Shown here piece after piece: positions 5,702 through 9,308 of a stretch of DNA of 9,308 nucleotides (the first letter of the stretch is position 1; each line of letters begins with the position of its first letter). The translations under genes were made by a program, and so were the position numbers. Below the pieces are notes generated by a model, which saw nothing but the letters and a program-made list of their open reading frames with translations, made no database searches and was not told the origin of the DNA. This stretch comes from Lichenicola sp964249735 (GTDB taxonomy: Bacteria; Pseudomonadota; Alphaproteobacteria; Acetobacterales; Acetobacteraceae). The DNA is taken from assembly GCA_964249735.1 (NCBI GenBank), contig CAXUDP010000130.1, positions 1 through 9,308 on the forward strand, in the 5' to 3' direction.

Positions 5702-6699
5702 GCGAAGCCTTGCCGTTTCAGACCGGTCCCGCTGCCGCCGCCCCGGCGGCACCGAGCCGTCTGCACGTCCTGGCGCGGCGCATCCTGTCGCGCTGCCTCG
5801 GCTCGGCCGGCGTGCTGCTCGCCGCCGCCACCGTGAGCTTTCTTGCCATGCACATGATGCCGGGCGACATCGTCACCGCGATCCTGGGCGGCCCCACCGC
5901 CGATCCGACGCCGCAGACGGTGGCGGCGGCGGTGCGCGCGTACGGCCTCGACCGGCCGCTGCCGGTGCAGTACGGCCTCTACCTCGACCGCCTGCTGCAC
6001 GGAAACCTCGGCACCTCGTTCTCGCAGCACATGCCGGTGATCGCGGTGCTGCGTATGCAGGTGCTGCCGACGCTGGAGCTCGCGGCGTCGGCCCTGCTGC
6101 TGGCCTGGGTGCTGGCGCTCGCCTCCGTGCTGGGCACCGTCCGCCGTCGGTCCTGGCTGTCGGCGCTGGGCTCGGGCCTGGAAACCGTGGGGGCGGCGCT
6201 GCCGCAGTTCTGGCTCGGCCTGCTGCTGTTGTGGCTGTTCGCCTTCACCATCCACCTGCTGCCGGCGGCGGGCAGCGACAGCGTGGCGGCACTGGTGCTG
6301 CCGACGGTGGCCCTGGCGGTGCCGCTGGGCGGGTTCCTGGCGCAGGTGACGCGGGAAGCGTTCGAGATCGCGCTGGACCAGCCGTTCGTCCTGACCGCCC
6401 GCACCCGGGGCCTGGGCGACTGGTCGGTGCGCACCCGCCACGTGCTGCGCCACGCGCTGCTGCCCGGGATCAGCCTGTCCAACTGGGCGATCGGCGCCCT
6501 AATCGGCAACGCGGTGGTGATCGAGACCATCTTCTCCCGCAAGGGGATCGGGCGGCAGCTGGTGCTCGGCGTGTCCAGCCAGGACATGCCGCTCACGATC
6601 GGCATCGTGCTGCTGGTATCGGTCACCTATGTCGTGGCCGGCTTCCTGGCGGACGCGCTCTACGTCCTGGTGGATCCGCGGCTGGGAGCACGGCGATGA
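5698..6699 (+). CDS. ABC transporter permease, DppB type
   Basis: A 333-residue inner-membrane permease. The N-terminal membrane helix (about 34-52) is followed by MPGD, and by the DppB-type periplasmic region with YGLDRPLPVQYGLYL (82-96) and LLHGNLGTSF (99-108). Further hydrophobic segments lie near 125-148, 165-188, 195-215, 262-278 and 300-322. The EAA loop that contacts the ATPase is at about 225-258 (ALDQPFVLTARTRGL through RHALLPG), and the protein ends DALYVLVDPRLGARR. The ATG at 5698 was chosen over an in-frame ATG at 5686 because it makes the same ATGA overlap as the other junctions and has GGGTGA just upstream. It pairs with the next gene's product to form the channel. Confidence 0.93.
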   Translation: MSEALPFQTGPAAAAPAAPSRLHVLARRILSRCLGSAGVLLAAATVSFLAMHMMPGDIVTAILGGPTADPTPQTVAAAVRAYGLDRPLPVQYGLYLDRLLHGNLGTSFSQHMPVIAVLRMQVLPTLELAASALLLAWVLALASVLGTVRRRSWLSALGSGLETVGAALPQFWLGLLLLWLFAFTIHLLPAAGSDSVAALVLPTVALAVPLGGFLAQVTREAFEIALDQPFVLTARTRGLGDWSVRTRHVLRHALLPGISLSNWAIGALIGNAVVIETIFSRKGIGRQLVLGVSSQDMPLTIGIVLLVSVTYVVAGFLADALYVLVDPRLGARR

Positions 6700-7574
6700 G
6701 TGCCGGCCTCCTGGAAGCGGCGGCCGGATCCGCTGCGGCCGAGGCTGGCCCGGCGAGATCGCGCCGAACCGCCTTGCGCGTCGCACCGGCGCTGGCCGGA
6801 CTGTTCCTGCTGTTCCTGCTCCTCGCGGCCATCACCCCGGACCTGCTGTCGAACACCGACCCGCTGGCGATCGTGCCGCGCGACGCGTTCCGGCCGCCGG
6901 ACTGGACGCACCCGTTCGGCACCGACCAGTCCGGGCGTGACATCTTCGCCCGCATCGTGCACGGCACCCGCCAGTCGCTGCTGGTCGGACTGGGCGCCAC
7001 AGGCGTCGCGATGGCGGCGGCGATCCTGCTTGGCCTCTTGGGCGGCCTGTGCGGGCAGGTGGCGGAGCGGGCGGTGGGCTGGCTGGTGCAGGTCATGTTC
7101 TCCTTTCCCGTGCTGATTCTGGCGCTGCTGTTCTCCGCCAGCTTCGGCAACGGCATCGTGCCGCTGGTGGCGGCCACCGGGATCGGCAGCGCGCCCGGCT
7201 ATGCGCGCATGGTGTTCGGCCAGGTGCTGAGCGTGCGCGACGCGGGCTATGTCGAGGCGGCACGCGCGCTCGGCCATGGCCCGCTGCGCATCGTGCGCGC
7301 CCACATCCTGCCCAACGCCATGCGCCCGCTGGTGGTCACCGCCACCATGGGGGTCGGCCACGCCATCGTGTGGGCCTCGGCGCTGTCCTTTCTCGGGCTC
7401 GGCGCCCCGCCGCCGCAGCCGGAATGGGGCACGATGCTGTCGATGGGGCGGAGCTTCGTCGCCAATGCCTGGTGGCTGACCTTCTTTCCCGGCCTGCTTA
7501 TCGTCCTCACCATGCTGTCCACCACCGTGCTGGGCCGCGCCCTGCAGCGCCGGCTGGAACGGCGGCCGGCATGA
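6696..7574 (+). CDS. ABC transporter permease, DppC type
   Basis: A 292-residue second permease. It has an N-terminal helix (about 30-46), the DppC hallmark HPFGTDQSGRDIFARIVHGT (72-91), several hydrophobic segments, an EAA loop EAARALGHGPLRIVRAHILP (187-206) and the family C-terminal motif SFLGLGAPPPQPEWGTML (231-248). GGGAG (6684-6688) lies seven bases before the ATG at 6696, which overlaps the preceding stop as ATGA; its own stop overlaps the ATPase start the same way. It forms the transmembrane pore with the DppB-type partner in the inner membrane. The Ala-rich first 20 residues are unremarkable. Confidence 0.93.
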   Translation: MSAGLLEAAAGSAAAEAGPARSRRTALRVAPALAGLFLLFLLLAAITPDLLSNTDPLAIVPRDAFRPPDWTHPFGTDQSGRDIFARIVHGTRQSLLVGLGATGVAMAAAILLGLLGGLCGQVAERAVGWLVQVMFSFPVLILALLFSASFGNGIVPLVAATGIGSAPGYARMVFGQVLSVRDAGYVEAARALGHGPLRIVRAHILPNAMRPLVVTATMGVGHAIVWASALSFLGLGAPPPQPEWGTMLSMGRSFVANAWWLTFFPGLLIVLTMLSTTVLGRALQRRLERRPA

Positions 7575-9220
7575 CGCCCGAACGGCAGGCGGCGGGGCGG
7601 CTGGTGGTGGAGCGGCTGTGCGTCGGCTTCGGTGCCGGGGCCCTGCATCGGCCCGTGGTGCGCGACCTGTCGTTCACCGTGGAGCCCGGCCGCGCGGTGG
7701 CGCTGGTGGGCGAGTCCGGATCGGGCAAGAGCGTCACCGCCCGCAGCCTGGTGGGGTTGGCGGGCGGCGGCGCCGTTGTCTCGGCGCAGCTTCTGTCGTT
7801 CGGCCCGCACCAGCTCGAGACGTTGCCGGAGCGGGAGTGGCGATCCCTGCGTGGGCGCGAGATCGGTTTCGTGCTGCAGGACGCGCTGGTGTCGCTCGAT
7901 CCGCTGCGGCCGGTCGGGCACGAGATCGCCGAGGCGCTCGCCGCTCATGGCTGGGGCACGCGCGCCAGCCGCCGGGACCGGGTGATCGAGCTGCTGCGGC
8001 AGGTCGGCGTTCCGGAGCCGGAGTTCCGTGCCCGGCAGCGTCCGGACCAGCTGTCGGGCGGCCTGCGGCAGCGCGCGCTGATTGCCTCGGCTCTGGCCCT
8101 GGATCCGGGGCTGGTGATCGCCGACGAGCCCACCACCGCGCTGGACGCGACGGTGCAGGCACAGATCCTGGAGCTGTTCGGGGCGATCAAGGCCCGCGGC
8201 AGCGGCCTGCTGATCATCAGCCATGACCTCGCCATGGTGTCGAGGCTCGCCGACGAGGTCGTTGTTCTGCAGGCCGGCCGTGCGGTGGAGCAGGGGCCGA
8301 CCGCACAGGTGCTGGGCGCGCCGCGGCATCCCTATACCCGCTCGCTGATCCACGCCGTGCCCGGCACCCATCCGAAGGGCAGGCGCCTGGTCGGGCCGCG
8401 ACGGGACCTGGTCGCGCCGCAGCTCCGCGAGCCGGAGCGAGGACCGACACCCGTAGTGCTGGAAGCGATCGACCTCCTCAAGCGCTATCCGGGTCCGGAC
8501 CGGGAACCGCGGGTTGCGGTCGATCGGCTGAGCTTCACCCTGCGCGCGGGCCGGACCCTGGGCATCGTCGGCGAATCCGGCTCGGGCAAGACCACCGCGG
8601 CGCGCATCGTGCTGGGGCTGGTCGAACCGGACGAGGGCCGCGTCATGCTCGACGGCAACGCCTGGGTCGACCCCGGCCGGATGGTCGAGCGGCAGCGCCG
8701 GGGACGGCGCAGGGCGCTGGGCGTGATCTACCAGGACCCGCTCAGCTCGTTCGACCCGCGCTGGACCGTACGCCGCATCCTGTCCGATGCGCTGGATGCC
8801 GCCGGCGTGCCGCGCGCTGGGCACGACGCCCGCATCCGCCTGCTGCTGGACCGGGTCAGGCTGGTGGCCGACCACACCGAGTGGCTGCCGCTGCACCTGT
8901 CCGGGGGCCAGCGGCAGCGCGTCGCCATCGCGCGTGCGCTGGCGACCGAGCCGCGGATCATTGTCTGCGACGAGCCGGTGTCCGCCCTGGACGTGTCGGT
9001 GCAGGCGCAGATCCTCGACCTGCTGTCGGACCTGCAGGCCGATCTCGGCGTCGCGTTCCTGTTCATCTCCCACGACCTCGGCGTCATCCGGCACGTCAGC
9101 GACGAGGTGCTGGTGATGCGGAACGGCCGCATGGTCGAGGCCGGCCCGGTGGAAACCGTGTTTCACGACCCGCGCCACCCCTTCACCCGGCAGCTGCTGG
9201 CCGCCTCTGCCGCCGCCTGA
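7571..9220 (+). CDS. Fused double ATP-binding subunit of a Dpp-type importer
   Basis: A 549-residue protein with two nucleotide-binding domains in one chain, corresponding to DppD and DppF fused. Domain 1: Walker A GESGSGKS (47-54), Q-loop Gln103, signature LSGGLRQRA (161-169), Walker B LVIADEP with Glu186, and H-loop His218, followed by the oligopeptide-type tail RHPYTRSLIHAVPG (252-265). Domain 2: Walker A GESGSGKT (334-341), Gln388, LSGGQRQRV (443-451), Walker B IIVCDEP with Glu468, His501, and a tail RHPFTRQLLAA. All catalytic residues are present in both halves, so both sites should hydrolyse ATP. The first half lacks the cysteine cluster found at the end of some unfused DppD/OppD proteins. 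It powers the two permeases from the cytoplasmic face. The start overlaps the DppC-type stop as ATGA. Confidence 0.94.
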   Translation: MTPERQAAGRLVVERLCVGFGAGALHRPVVRDLSFTVEPGRAVALVGESGSGKSVTARSLVGLAGGGAVVSAQLLSFGPHQLETLPEREWRSLRGREIGFVLQDALVSLDPLRPVGHEIAEALAAHGWGTRASRRDRVIELLRQVGVPEPEFRARQRPDQLSGGLRQRALIASALALDPGLVIADEPTTALDATVQAQILELFGAIKARGSGLLIISHDLAMVSRLADEVVVLQAGRAVEQGPTAQVLGAPRHPYTRSLIHAVPGTHPKGRRLVGPRRDLVAPQLREPERGPTPVVLEAIDLLKRYPGPDREPRVAVDRLSFTLRAGRTLGIVGESGSGKTTAARIVLGLVEPDEGRVMLDGNAWVDPGRMVERQRRGRRRALGVIYQDPLSSFDPRWTVRRILSDALDAAGVPRAGHDARIRLLLDRVRLVADHTEWLPLHLSGGQRQRVAIARALATEPRIIVCDEPVSALDVSVQAQILDLLSDLQADLGVAFLFISHDLGVIRHVSDEVLVMRNGRMVEAGPVETVFHDPRHPFTRQLLAASAAA

Positions 9221-9235
9221 ACCAGGACCGCCCCC

Positions 9236-9308
9236 ATGCCGCCCAAGCCATCGCCCAGGCAGCTTCACGTCAACCTGTTCGAGATGAACTGCGTCGGCCA
9301 CATCATGC
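9236..9308 (+). CDS. Start of an LLM-class FMN-dependent monooxygenase (NtaA/SnaA/DszA-like), cut by window end
   Basis: Only the first 24 codons are present. After MPPKPSP the sequence RQLHVNLFEMNCVGHIM matches the N-terminal beta strand and the loop before the conserved His-containing segment in the NtaA/SnaA/DszA branch of bacterial-luciferase-like monooxygenases. Members oxidise nitrilotriacetate, EDTA, dibenzothiophene sulfone, dimethyl sulfide or similar compounds with reduced FMN supplied by a partner reductase. The ATG at 9236 follows AGGA (9224-9227) by eight bases, and the gene starts 15 bases after the ATPase stop, so it is probably in the same operon. Its job would be the cytoplasmic oxidation of the imported ligand. 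The call rests on a short fragment. Confidence 0.7.
   Translation, partial: MPPKPSPRQLHVNLFEMNCVGHIM

Noticed and set aside
3965..5752. 595-codon open frame on the minus strand opposite the binding-protein gene
   Set aside because: Low-complexity, Arg/Val/Gly-rich translation with no domain; the plus strand encodes a well-matched family-5 binding protein with matching ATGA junctions.
7247..9301. 684-codon open frame on the minus strand opposite the ATPase gene
   Set aside because: It is the antisense shadow of a clearly functional double ATPase in GC-rich DNA. Its product is Arg/Gln/His/Gly-rich with no recognisable domain.

Overview
The window is very GC-rich DNA from a Gram-negative bacterium. 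It encodes a TonB-dependent outer-membrane receptor and a periplasmic binding-protein transporter. The codon use and gene types fit an alphaproteobacterium, perhaps of the Acetobacteraceae, but that is an inference from style and no taxonomic marker gene is present. All real genes share the same high-GC character; the only clearly AT-rich patch is the divergent promoter region near 1441-1490.

Layout: bases 1-125 hold no gene that can be supported. 126-1394 (minus strand) is a flavin-dependent monooxygenase of the acyl-CoA-dehydrogenase fold (DszC/SfnC-like). 1395-1820 is a 426-base divergent control region. It contains an AT-rich promoter area, a 45-codon leader-type ORF with two cysteine codons, and a run of GC-rich hairpins, the last of which abuts the Shine-Dalgarno of the next gene. 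On the plus strand follow, in one tight operon: a TonB-dependent receptor (1821-4076), a lipoprotein family-5 substrate-binding protein (4073-5701), a DppB-type permease (5698-6699), a DppC-type permease (6696-7574) and a fused double ATPase (7571-9220). All four junctions are ATGA overlaps. After a 15-base gap comes the start of an LLM-class FMN-dependent monooxygenase (NtaA/SnaA/DszA-like), cut by the window edge at 9308.

How they work together: the receptor would bring a scarce small molecule across the outer membrane, and the lipoprotein would hand it to the two-permease, one-ATPase importer. The cytoplasmic flavin-dependent monooxygenases would then oxidise it. The pairing of a DszC/SfnC-like enzyme with an NtaA/DszA-like enzyme points to an organosulfur compound (sulfone, sulfonate, thiophene-like or sulfur ether) used as a sulfur source. 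An aminopolycarboxylate, as in the EDTA-uptake and EDTA-monooxygenase type of cluster, is the main alternative. Two independent signs favour sulfur. The predicted mature receptor has one methionine and no cysteine in about 719 residues, and the leader ORF carries Cys codons just ahead of strong hairpins. The substrate itself cannot be read from the sequence.
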